Source: an uncultured Eggerthellaceae bacterium (GTDB lineage: Bacteria; Actinomycetota; Coriobacteriia; Coriobacteriales; Eggerthellaceae). From it: DNA of 64,000 nucleotides. Of this stretch, positions 51,605 through 59,281 are shown piece after piece. The number at the start of each line of letters is the position of its first letter. The stretch's first letter is position 1. The stretch spans positions 1 to 64,000 of the forward strand of contig CAJURO010000003.1 of the NCBI GenBank assembly GCA_910588985.1. The letters run 5' to 3'. Made by a program: the position numbers and the translations under genes. The notes below the pieces were generated by a model that saw only the letters and a program-made list of their open reading frames with translations, had not been told where the DNA came from and made no database searches.

Positions 51605-52963
51605 TCAGTGTGGCCGACGCGCTTGGGCGTCGGCCTTCTTTTTGCGTGCTTGCGCCTTATGCTCTAATGCCCGCGCCCGTTCAAGGGCCCGATGCTTCTT
51701 CAGCACTGCGATCGTTGAATGCGGATCTTGCTTGATCGATCTGAAGGCATCCCCAAGGTCGGCATCGATCGTATGAAGGGTCACTGAGGCAAGCAAAGGC
51801 ATCAGGAAGACCGTGATCGCCCCTGCAGCAACAAGAAGCGACGAGGTAGCATCGCTCATCGCGCCGATGTTCGTCGCGATCGTAGTGACCGCAACGATGA
51901 GCGGGAGAGCAGCTGTGCAATAGAGAGCAACATTTGCGCGTGAAGGAGCATCCAAATCTCGGTATTTCTCATTGAACCTGAGTGAGATGAAGATGGGGAG
52001 CGCCCTCACGAACAAGAGAAGGAGGATGAAGAGGACGAGCAAGTGCGGAGCGCTTGCAACCGCATGAGGGTCTATCTTCATGCCACTCGTAATGAAGAAA
52101 AGCGGGATGAAGAATCCATACCCTATGCCATTGAGCTTCTTCTCGAGGCTATCGTTGCCATCAGGCACGATGAAGCGCAAGACGAACCCGGCTGCGAACG
52201 CGCCAAGCACGATATCAAGATCGAAGAGCGCCGAGATGGTCACAAGCGAGATCAGAAGCACCATCACACCGCGAACGCCCATCTGAGCATTTCCTTCAGG
52301 GTGACGATGCATGAACAAGACGACCTTGCTGTTCTTCGCCTTCATAACGCTTGGAATGAGCGCAGATGCAAGGGCTATGGCCAAGAATGCAACAAGGACG
52401 ACCACCGTAAGCCAGGTTGCGCGGGTGCTCAAGATGAGCGCGATCGCCAAGATCGGCGCGAGCTCGCCCCACGTGCCATAATCGATGATGGCGTTGCCGA
52501 TCTGAGTGCCGATGAGACCGCGTTCTTTCAGTATGGGGATGAGCGTTCCAAATGCCGTTGTGGTCAGGGCGATAGCCACTGAGAGCCATCCGATCTGATT
52601 CTCTTTGAATTGTGGCAGGCTTATCACAAAGGCCAATGCGATGGCAAATGAGATACACCAGGTAAGAAGCCCCTTTCGCCCGCTTTTGCTCACAAGCTCT
52701 TTAGGATCGAGCTCGTACCCTGCAAGGAGGAACAAGAAGCCAAGACCAAGGTCAGAGAGAAGGGTGAGATAGTCTCCTGCTTGGAGTATGCCAGCGACAT
52801 GCGGTCCAAAGATCATGCCAACAGCCAGAAGAAGAACAGTTTCAGGCACGATGTTACGGGGGATGAGCGCAGAGACCATCGGGCAGATGAAAGCACCGAG
52901 AGCGATGATCGCAAGCGAGATCAATTCGTATTCCTCCACGATCTCCTCCTCATGCAAAGTCAT
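51605..52963 (-). CDS. Monovalent cation:proton antiporter, CPA2/KefB-like
   Basis: 452 residues with about 12-13 membrane segments. Family features: PETVLLLAVGMIFGPHVAG, LSDLGLGFLFLLAGYELDP, TTTAFGTLIPILKERGL, VLGAFAAGFVLRFI, and FFITSGMKID. The C-terminus is a short Arg/Lys/Ala helix, without an RCK or TrkA_N regulatory domain. It probably exchanges Na+ or K+ for H+. Start choice is uncertain: ATG 52963 lacks an SD, while AGGAGGAG inside the frame could serve GTG or TTG codons 8-13 residues later. A terminator hairpin overlaps its 3' end. Confidence 0.88.
   Translation of the reverse strand: MTLHEEEIVEEYELISLAIIALGAFICPMVSALIPRNIVPETVLLLAVGMIFGPHVAGILQAGDYLTLLSDLGLGFLFLLAGYELDPKELVSKSGRKGLLTWCISFAIALAFVISLPQFKENQIGWLSVAIALTTTAFGTLIPILKERGLIGTQIGNAIIDYGTWGELAPILAIALILSTRATWLTVVVLVAFLAIALASALIPSVMKAKNSKVVLFMHRHPEGNAQMGVRGVMVLLISLVTISALFDLDIVLGAFAAGFVLRFIVPDGNDSLEKKLNGIGYGFFIPLFFITSGMKIDPHAVASAPHLLVLFILLLLFVRALPIFISLRFNEKYRDLDAPSRANVALYCTAALPLIVAVTTIATNIGAMSDATSSLLVAAGAITVFLMPLLASVTLHTIDADLGDAFRSIKQDPHSTIAVLKKHRALERARALEHKAQARKKKADAQARRPH
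51612..51643. terminator. Terminator shared by thrS and the antiporter gene
   Basis: GGCCGACGC (51612-51620) and GCGTCGGCC (51627-51635) give a perfect 9-bp stem, followed by TTCTTTTT. It lies 44 bases after the thrS stop and inside the last codons of the convergent antiporter gene. Confidence 0.8.
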
Positions 52964-52990
52964 GGCAATTTGGAAACAGCTTGAAGGTGC

Positions 52991-53021
52991 TTGACAGGTT
53001 CTTCCTCCATGCCGATATCAT
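52991..53021 (+). promoter_or_regulatory. Probable promoter of trxA
   Basis: A consensus TTGACA (52991-52996) is followed at a somewhat long 19-base spacing by TATCAT (53016-53021). trxA starts 60 bases downstream. Confidence 0.4.
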
Positions 53022-53080
53022 ATAGACTAGAAAGATATCAGACGAACAAGCACCAGAGATGTTAAACGGAGGTAATCAAA

Positions 53081-53389
53081 ATGAGCGAAGTTCTCACATC
53101 AGCTAATTTCCAAACCAAGGTTCTTGAGGCAGACAAGCCCGTTCTTGTAGACTTCTTTGCTACTTGGTGCGGACCTTGCAAGCGTGTTGCTCCCGTTGTA
53201 GACGAGATCGCATCAGAGGTAGCTGGCAAAGCCTATGTGTATAAGGTCGACATCGATCAGAGCCCTGACATCGCTGCGCAGTATCGAGTGAATTCAGTGC
53301 CAACACTGATCTCGTTCGAACATGGTCAGATCAAGAACAAGACCGTTGGCGCGGTTCCTAAGCAGCAGATCATGCAGCTTCTCGCATAA
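53081..53389 (+). CDS. trxA: Thioredoxin
   Basis: 102 residues. The redox motif WCGPC uses Cys30 and Cys33 (FFATWCGPCKRV), and the cis-Pro loop is in RVNSVPTLISF. It is a cytoplasmic disulfide reductant, and its reductase gene trxB follows. ACGGAGG upstream of ATG 53081 is an excellent ribosome site. The hairpin at 53425-53453 lies between trxA and trxB and would partly uncouple the two, giving more thioredoxin than reductase. Confidence 0.97.
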   Translation: MSEVLTSANFQTKVLEADKPVLVDFFATWCGPCKRVAPVVDEIASEVAGKAYVYKVDIDQSPDIAAQYRVNSVPTLISFEHGQIKNKTVGAVPKQQIMQLLA

Positions 53390-53424
53390 GACAGGCAGCG
53401 GAGCTTTCTACTGGGTTGTGATAA

Positions 53425-53453
53425 GCCCCTACAGGCAACTGTGGGGGCGTTTT
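53425..53453 (+). terminator. Terminator or attenuator between trxA and trxB
   Basis: GCCCC-t-ACAG (53425-53434) pairs with CTGT-g-GGGGC (53439-53448), followed by TTTT. It ends 20 bases before the trxB start. Confidence 0.65.
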
Positions 53454-53472
53454 AGATTAAGGAGAGAGGCGC

Positions 53473-54405
53473 ATGGGATCTGAGCGAATCTATGATGTTG
53501 CCATTATCGGCGCGGGCCCAGCGGGGATGACAAGCGCGCTTTATGCTTGTCGAGCAGGGTTTAGCTGCGTCATGATCGAATCGATCAGCTACGGGGGGCA
53601 ACTTGCCCAAACAGAGCATCTTGAGAATTACCCTGGGTTCAATCAGTCAACGAGCGGTTTCGAGCTCTCGGAGATCATGTTCGCGCAAGCAACGAGCTTC
53701 GGAGCAGAGATTATCTACGACGAGGTGCAGAGCGTTTGGTTCGAGAATGATGTCAAAACGGTCGTATGTGCTTACGAGAGCATCCAAGCCCGCTCTGTCA
53801 TCATAGCTTCAGGCGCACGTCCGGCTACCCTTGGCCTGCCCAACGAAGAAGCGCTCAAAGGGCAGGGGGTATCATACTGCGCAACATGCGATGGCAACTT
53901 CTTCAAAGACGAGGATGTGATCGTCGTCGGAGGGGGAGATACAGCAGCAGCTGATGCCATCTACCTCTCACGCATTTGCAATACGGTTCGCATGATCGTA
54001 CGACGTGACGAGCTGCGCGCAACCGCTGTTTATCATCATCGGCTCATGGAGCTTGAGAATGTTGAGATCATCTGGAACAGCAATGTCATTCGCCTTCTCG
54101 AGGATGATGGAAGGCTTGCTGGGGTGATCATTCGCAATAACAAGACGAACGAAGAAACGACGATTGACTCACGAGCTGTTTTCGTTGCGATCGGAACGGT
54201 CCCCAATGTAGAATTCCTTGGAAATACGCTCGAGCTTGCTCCAAGTGGCCATGTTCTTGCGGAAGCGGATTGCAGAACAAGCGTTGAGGGTGTGTTCGCG
54301 GCAGGTGATGTACGCACGAAGCCCCTCTATCAAGTGACAACCGCGGTTGGCGATGGTGCCAATGCTGTGGAATCCTGCGCAGAATACCTTGCGCGCATGC
54401 GTTAA
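53473..54405 (+). CDS. trxB: Thioredoxin reductase
   Basis: 310 residues. FAD-binding GAGPAGMTSALYACRAG (residues 13-29), redox CATC (Cys136/Cys139, SYCATCDGNFF), NADPH-binding VVGGGDTAAADAIYLS, and the C-terminal FAD loop FAAGDVRTKPLYQVTTAVGDGA are all present. It transfers electrons from NADPH to thioredoxin. AAGGAGAG precedes ATG 53473. The nucleotide motif GGGDTAA and the following RRDE(L) region support NADPH rather than ferredoxin use. It is followed by prfA with a 102-base gap. Confidence 0.96.
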   Translation: MGSERIYDVAIIGAGPAGMTSALYACRAGFSCVMIESISYGGQLAQTEHLENYPGFNQSTSGFELSEIMFAQATSFGAEIIYDEVQSVWFENDVKTVVCAYESIQARSVIIASGARPATLGLPNEEALKGQGVSYCATCDGNFFKDEDVIVVGGGDTAAADAIYLSRICNTVRMIVRRDELRATAVYHHRLMELENVEIIWNSNVIRLLEDDGRLAGVIIRNNKTNEETTIDSRAVFVAIGTVPNVEFLGNTLELAPSGHVLAEADCRTSVEGVFAAGDVRTKPLYQVTTAVGDGANAVESCAEYLARMR

Positions 54406-54507
54406 GCATTCACCGCTCTTCGCTGATTTGCTAGAATCTATGCGAATCACACGATGCGCGTCGGAAACGGTGCGCAGCTTTTTGCTATGAACCCGCGAGG
54501 AGCACGC

Positions 54508-55581
54508 ATGCAAGATGTCGATATGAAGAATAAGCTCTCTACGTTCCTGGAGGCCTACGCCGACCTTCAGCGCAAGATGGGGGATCCCGCTGTGCTTTCT
54601 GACCAAAAGGGGTACAACAGGCTTGCAAAGGAATATGCAAGCCAAGGCCCGCTTGCAAAGAAAGCCCAGGAGTACGTAAGCGCGCTGGACGACCTTGAAG
54701 CGGCGAAGGAAATGCTCGCCGATGCGGATATGAAAGAATTCGCCCATGAGGAAATATCTTCGATCGAAGCTCGCTTGCCCCAGCTTGAAGAGGATATCAA
54801 GATAATGCTCATCCCTGCTGATCCCGCCGATGAGAAGGACATCATCGTTGAGATAAGGGCGGCAGCAGGCGGTGACGAAGCTGCCATCTTCGCAGGGGAT
54901 CTTTTCAAGATGTACGAGCGCTTCGCCTCTTCGCAGAAGTGGAAGATCGAGGTCTTGAACGTCTCATCCTCTGAAACTGGCGGATACAAGGAGATACAGT
55001 TCAAGGTCAAGGGCGATCATGTGTATTCCCTCATGAAGTTCGAGAGTGGGGTTCATCGCGTTCAGCGTGTCCCTAAAACCGAGAGCCAAGGGCGCATCCA
55101 TACCTCTACGGCAACAGTAGCCGTGCTTCCTGAAGCCGATGAGGTCGAAGTTGAGATCAACGAGAACGATCTTCGCATCGATGTGTTCCGTGCTGGTGGC
55201 CCCGGTGGCCAGTGCGTCAACACAACTGATTCGGCCGTGCGCATCACCCATCTGCCAACTGGTCTCGTTGTGCAATCGCAAGATCAGAAGTCGCAGCTTC
55301 AGAATAAGATAGCTGCCATGAGCGTCCTTCGCGCCCGCCTCTATGAGCAGATGCTTGCCGAGCAGCAAGCGCAAGAAGGCGCTGAGCGTCTTGCCCAGAT
55401 CGGAACGGGCGATCGCGCTGAGAAGATCCGCACGTATAATGGCCCGCAAGATCGTGTGACCGATCATCGCATCGGGTTCAACTCGAGCTACAACGGCGTG
55501 CTCCTTGGCAGCGATCTGATCAATGTCATCAATGCGCTTCAAGCTGCCGATAGGGCGCGCAAACTTGAACAGGCTGTCTGA
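54508..55581 (+). CDS. prfA: Peptide chain release factor 1
   Basis: 357 residues. GGQ at 233-235 (AGGPGGQCVNTTDS) triggers peptide release, and the stop-codon anticodon tripeptide is PKT (RVPKTESQGRIHTS), the PxT form of RF1 that reads UAA and UAG. The start ATG 54508 is favoured by GAGGAGC 6 nt upstream; ATG 54487 and 54523 are alternatives. prmC follows after 6 bases, and its product methylates the GGQ glutamine, a functional pair conserved in bacteria. Confidence 0.96.
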   Translation: MQDVDMKNKLSTFLEAYADLQRKMGDPAVLSDQKGYNRLAKEYASQGPLAKKAQEYVSALDDLEAAKEMLADADMKEFAHEEISSIEARLPQLEEDIKIMLIPADPADEKDIIVEIRAAAGGDEAAIFAGDLFKMYERFASSQKWKIEVLNVSSSETGGYKEIQFKVKGDHVYSLMKFESGVHRVQRVPKTESQGRIHTSTATVAVLPEADEVEVEINENDLRIDVFRAGGPGGQCVNTTDSAVRITHLPTGLVVQSQDQKSQLQNKIAAMSVLRARLYEQMLAEQQAQEGAERLAQIGTGDRAEKIRTYNGPQDRVTDHRIGFNSSYNGVLLGSDLINVINALQAADRARKLEQAV

Positions 55582-55587
55582 TCGAGC

Positions 55588-56460
55588 GTGACTGAGCAAG
55601 CGTGGACAGTACGTTCCATCCTCGCGTGGACTCAAGGCTACTTCAACGACAAAGGCATCGAGGATGCCAGGCTCTCGGCTGAGTGGCTCATCTCGCATGC
55701 GCTCGGATCGACGAGGCTTGACCTCTATCTTGACCCTGATCGTCCGCTTGCGCGCCCTGAGCTTGATGCTCTTCATGGATTCATCGTTCGGCGCGTCTCG
55801 GGAGAGCCCCTTCAGTACATCACAAAAACAGCTTCCTTTCGCTATCTCGATCTTGCAATAGAGCCAGGTGTCCTTATACCTCGACCTGAGACAGAGGTGC
55901 TTGTGAGCGAAGTTCTCAAGGAGCTTGATCACGAGGAAGGAGACAAGCTTGTTGCGGATATCTGTTGCGGCTCGGGATGCATCGCCTGCGCGCTTGCCTC
56001 GGAGCGAGCGAATGTCAACGTGATAGCCATCGATATCTCGCCTGAGGCTTGTGCGCTCTCTCTACGCAATGTTGATGCATGCGACCTTGCCCATGCGGTA
56101 AAGGTCCTCCAGGGAGACCTGAGCTCGCCGATCGAGGAAACCCTCTATGGCTGCTTCGATTGCATTGTCTCGAATCCCCCCTATGTGCCCAGTGCAGTCA
56201 TCCGCTCGCTTCCTGAGGAAGTGTCTGCGTTCGAACCGACGCTGGCGCTTGATGGGGGTGAGGATGGCCTAGATATCTATAGAAGGATCCTTGCCGAGTC
56301 GAAGCTCCTTCTGCGCCAGGAAGGCATACTTGCAGTTGAGCTCTATGAGGATTCTCTTCAAGAAGCAGCAGCACTTGCTGCGAAGAGTGGCTTTGAGTGC
56401 ATTCGTATCGTAGAGGATCTCGCCTGTCGCCCGCGCATCTTGATAGCGAGGAGAGGATAG
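55588..56460 (+). CDS. prmC: Release factor glutamine methyltransferase PrmC
   Basis: 290 residues. The N-terminal helical bundle (about 1-85) binds release factors; GEPLQYITKTASFRYLDL and PRPETEVLV precede the SAM site VADICCGSGCIACALA, and the NPPY catalytic motif is in CIVSNPPYVPS. It methylates the Gln of the GGQ motif in RF1 and RF2. GTG 55588 is a weak start (GAGC upstream) but matches homologues and sits 6 bases after prfA. punA starts immediately at the next base after the stop. Confidence 0.95.
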   Translation: MTEQAWTVRSILAWTQGYFNDKGIEDARLSAEWLISHALGSTRLDLYLDPDRPLARPELDALHGFIVRRVSGEPLQYITKTASFRYLDLAIEPGVLIPRPETEVLVSEVLKELDHEEGDKLVADICCGSGCIACALASERANVNVIAIDISPEACALSLRNVDACDLAHAVKVLQGDLSSPIEETLYGCFDCIVSNPPYVPSAVIRSLPEEVSAFEPTLALDGGEDGLDIYRRILAESKLLLRQEGILAVELYEDSLQEAAALAAKSGFECIRIVEDLACRPRILIARRG

Positions 56461-57288
56461 ATGGCAGAAAACGCATTCCTTGAGCATATCGATGAATCAG
56501 CACGTGCGCTTGATAAGCTCATCGAGCATCGAGCTCCAAAGGTGGGAATCATCCTTGGCTCTGGCCTTGGAAGTGTCGCCGATGCATTGCAAGATGCGAT
56601 CGTTGTTCCTTTTTCGCTCGTACCTCATATGGGCATCTCCACCGCGGAGGGTCATGTGGGCTGCTTTGTCGTTGGTCATCTTTGCAACACCGAGGTCATC
56701 TGCATGCGTGGTCGCTTGCATGGGTATGAGGGATATGCATCGATGGAGGTCGCATGGCCAGTCTGGATAATGCATGCGCTTGGCGTTGAGGTGCTCATCG
56801 CCACGAACGCGGCGGGCGCGATCAACCCTGCGTTCAACGTTGGTGATTTCTGCGTTATCTCCGATCACATCAATTTCACAGGACGCAATCCCTTGCAGGG
56901 GAGAGAGCAGGATGCGCTTGCCACGCGCTTCCCCTCGATGTATGAAGCATATGACTCGGCATTGCGCGATGCAGCGCTAAAAGCAGCATCGAGCCTTCAT
57001 ATTCCTGCTCATGAAGGCGTCTACATTGGTGTGCTTGGGCCAAGCCTTGAGACACCTGCCGAGATCGCTGCTTTCGGGAGATGGGGGGCAGATGTTGTTG
57101 CGATGTCGCTTGTCGAAGAGGTCATCGCGGCGCGGCACGTTGGCATGCGTGTCCTAGGCATCTCGCTTTGCTCTAATATGGCATGCGGAGTTGGCGAAGA
57201 TTTCTCGGGAGAGAATGTTATAGAGGTTGCCTCATCGCGCGCTGACGATCTTTTGAAGCTCATTTGTGCGGTTCTTGCTTGCTTGTAA
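56461..57288 (+). CDS. punA: Purine nucleoside phosphorylase
   Basis: 275 residues, trimeric PNP/PunA class. Motifs: VGIILGSGLGSVADAL, MRGRLHGYEGYAS, ATNAAGAINPAFNVGDF, DHINFTGRNPLQG, GVYIGVLGPSLETPAEI and GADVVAMSLVEEVIAARH. It splits inosine and guanosine with phosphate for purine salvage. In most homologues the base-binding loop reads MSTVPE; here it is MSLVEE, a modest change that might affect specificity. ATG 56461 abuts the prmC stop, so expression is coupled. It ends the prfA operon. Confidence 0.94.
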   Translation: MAENAFLEHIDESARALDKLIEHRAPKVGIILGSGLGSVADALQDAIVVPFSLVPHMGISTAEGHVGCFVVGHLCNTEVICMRGRLHGYEGYASMEVAWPVWIMHALGVEVLIATNAAGAINPAFNVGDFCVISDHINFTGRNPLQGREQDALATRFPSMYEAYDSALRDAALKAASSLHIPAHEGVYIGVLGPSLETPAEIAAFGRWGADVVAMSLVEEVIAARHVGMRVLGISLCSNMACGVGEDFSGENVIEVASSRADDLLKLICAVLACL

Positions 57289-57311
57289 GGCTGCATTGCA
57301 TTCAAAAGGAG

Positions 57312-57317
57312 TATACT
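57312..57317 (+). promoter_or_regulatory. Possible -10 of the ilv operon
   Basis: TATACT in the gap after punA, with TSS near 57324, about 30 bases before the T-box-like leader. No -35 is convincing. Confidence 0.3.
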
Positions 57318-57344
57318 TCGCTTCACAAAAGTTCATACTTCAAA

Positions 57345-57607
57345 TGCGTTGACGAGGAAAAGTAAGGACGAACCCGTCTTCAAGAGAGCCGTACGGTTGG
57401 TGGAAGTCGGTGGCGGGCGGCCTGAAAGGCACCTCTGAGCAGTTTGGCATGAACGTGAAGCTCGAATGGCTGACTTACCGTCGGGTCGATCTTCACCAGT
57501 AGAGCTGAACCGGCGGCACCGTTACCTGTTAGAGAGCGTGTCTCTCGTTTCCGATGTCCTGGCTTTAGCTCATGTTGACCGGGGCTTTTCTCTTTTTAGG
57601 AGGAAAA
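57345..57607 (+). ncRNA. T-box-like leader of the ilv operon
   Basis: The leader contains AGTA (57361-57364, the specifier-loop element), AGAGAGCC with GGTTGGTGGAA (57382-57404, apical loops of stem I) and a T-box-like element TGAACCGGCGGCACCGTTA (57506-57524). T-box leaders bind an uncharged tRNA to switch on amino-acid genes. The bulge reads CGGC rather than the normal TGGN. A leucine codon (CTC or CTG, 57432-57436) would suit the operon, but a GGC at 57428-57430 sits in a comparable place, so the specifier is not settled. The expression platform (transcriptional or translational) is also unclear; a weak AGCTC/GGGCT hairpin with a T run lies just before AGGAGG. Confidence 0.65.
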
Positions 57608-59281
57608 ATGGGAATGAGAAGCGACCAGATAACGCGTGGTATTGCACGGGCACCACATCGAAGCCTCCTCAAGGCGTGCGGCGTCACTAACGAAGAGATG
57701 GATCGCCCCTTCATCGCGGTCATCAACTCGAAGAATGACATCATCCCAGGACACACGAATCTTGATAAGATCGCCGATGCGGTCAAAGCTGGCATCTACC
57801 TAGCAGGAGGCGTGCCGTTCGAGATCTCTACGATCGGGGTCTGCGATGGCATTGCTATGAATCACGAAGGCATGCACTATTCGCTCGTCTCGCGTGAGGT
57901 GATCGCTGACTCCGTGGAATGCGCCGTGCAAGGACACGCTTTCGATGGCATCGTATGCATCCCGAACTGCGACAAGATCGTTCCTGGTATGATCCTCGGC
58001 GCTCTTCGCGTGAACATCCCAACGGTATTCATCTCAGGAGGTCCGATGCTCGCAGGGCATGAGCGCGGTGGATGCGGGCCCACGACGGACTTGAATACTC
58101 TCTTCGATGGCGCGGCGCGCGTCCAAGCTGGCACGATGTCTGAGGATGAGTTGAGCTTCTATGAGGATACTGCCTGCCCTACCTGTGGGAGCTGCTCAGG
58201 GCTTTTCACGGCGAATTCCATGAATTGCCTCTGTGAGGCGCTTGGCATCGCGCTCCCAGGCAATGGGACGATCCCTGCGGTGTATTCCGAGCGCATTCGC
58301 CTTGCTAAGCATGCTGGGATGAAGATCATGGAGCTCGTTGAGAAGAACATCACGATTCGCGACATCATAAGCGCTGCCGCCATCCATAATGCGATGGAAT
58401 GTGATATGGCTTTTGGCGGTTCGACGAACACTGTCTTGCATTTGACCGCCATCGCGAAAGCTGCGGGACATCCCATCAGCATGGATGATTGGGAAGCCGC
58501 TTCTAAGCGTACTCCGCATCTCGTCAAGCTCCAACCCTCAGGCCCTCGCCCTCTCAGCGATCTCTATGAGGTAGGAGGTGTGCCTGTTGTCATGCATGAG
58601 CTTTCTGAGCTTGGCCTTTTGGATATGGATGCCCTTACATGCGTGGGGTCGTTCAAGACGTATCTTGAGGAGTATTCGCATGAAGCTGATGGTGAGGTAT
58701 GCCGCCGCCATGATACGCCCTTCAGCGAGAGCGGCGCCTTGCGCGTGCTCCACGGCAATCTGGCACCTGCGGGTTCGGTGGTGAAGAAGTCGGCCGTCGA
58801 TCCTTCGATGATGTGCCACACCGGGCCGGCGCGTGTGTTCGAGAGCGAAGAAGAGGCCTGTGATGCTATCAATTCAGGCGCCATTCATCCTGGTGATGTC
58901 ATCGTGATCCGCTACGAAGGGCCAAAGGGTGGTCCTGGCATGCGCGAAATGCTGACGCCTACTTCATCGATCGTGGGCATGGGGCTCTCAAAGAGCGTTG
59001 CCCTTATCACCGATGGTCGTTTCTCCGGGGCCACAAAAGGACCTGCAGTGGGTCATGTGAGCCCAGAGGCAGCAGCTGGTGGGCCTATTGCGCTTATCCA
59101 TGAGGGTGATTCGATTACCGTCGATATCACCAATGGCGCGCTCACGCTCAACATCCCTGATGAGGAATTCGCTGACCGAGCTCGAACATGGACACCGCCA
59201 GCGCAGAAGCACGATCATGGCGTTCTCGCAAAATATGCACGCCTTGTCTCTTCTGCAGACGAAGGAGCGTATGTATCATGA
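57608..59281 (+). CDS. ilvD: Dihydroxy-acid dehydratase
   Basis: 557 residues. The Fe-S cluster cysteines are in IPNCDKIVPGM and TACPTCGSCSGLFTANSMNC; the active-site serine region is near KSVALITDGRFSGATKG. It makes the 2-keto acid precursors of Val, Leu and Ile. The start is ATG 57608 with AGGAGG 4 nt away; ATG 57614 (MRSDQITRG) is an equally good alternative by homology. It follows the T-box-like leader and its stop overlaps ilvB by four bases, so tRNA sensing would control the whole chain. Confidence 0.96.
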   Translation: MGMRSDQITRGIARAPHRSLLKACGVTNEEMDRPFIAVINSKNDIIPGHTNLDKIADAVKAGIYLAGGVPFEISTIGVCDGIAMNHEGMHYSLVSREVIADSVECAVQGHAFDGIVCIPNCDKIVPGMILGALRVNIPTVFISGGPMLAGHERGGCGPTTDLNTLFDGAARVQAGTMSEDELSFYEDTACPTCGSCSGLFTANSMNCLCEALGIALPGNGTIPAVYSERIRLAKHAGMKIMELVEKNITIRDIISAAAIHNAMECDMAFGGSTNTVLHLTAIAKAAGHPISMDDWEAASKRTPHLVKLQPSGPRPLSDLYEVGGVPVVMHELSELGLLDMDALTCVGSFKTYLEEYSHEADGEVCRRHDTPFSESGALRVLHGNLAPAGSVVKKSAVDPSMMCHTGPARVFESEEEACDAINSGAIHPGDVIVIRYEGPKGGPGMREMLTPTSSIVGMGLSKSVALITDGRFSGATKGPAVGHVSPEAAAGGPIALIHEGDSITVDITNGALTLNIPDEEFADRARTWTPPAQKHDHGVLAKYARLVSSADEGAYVS

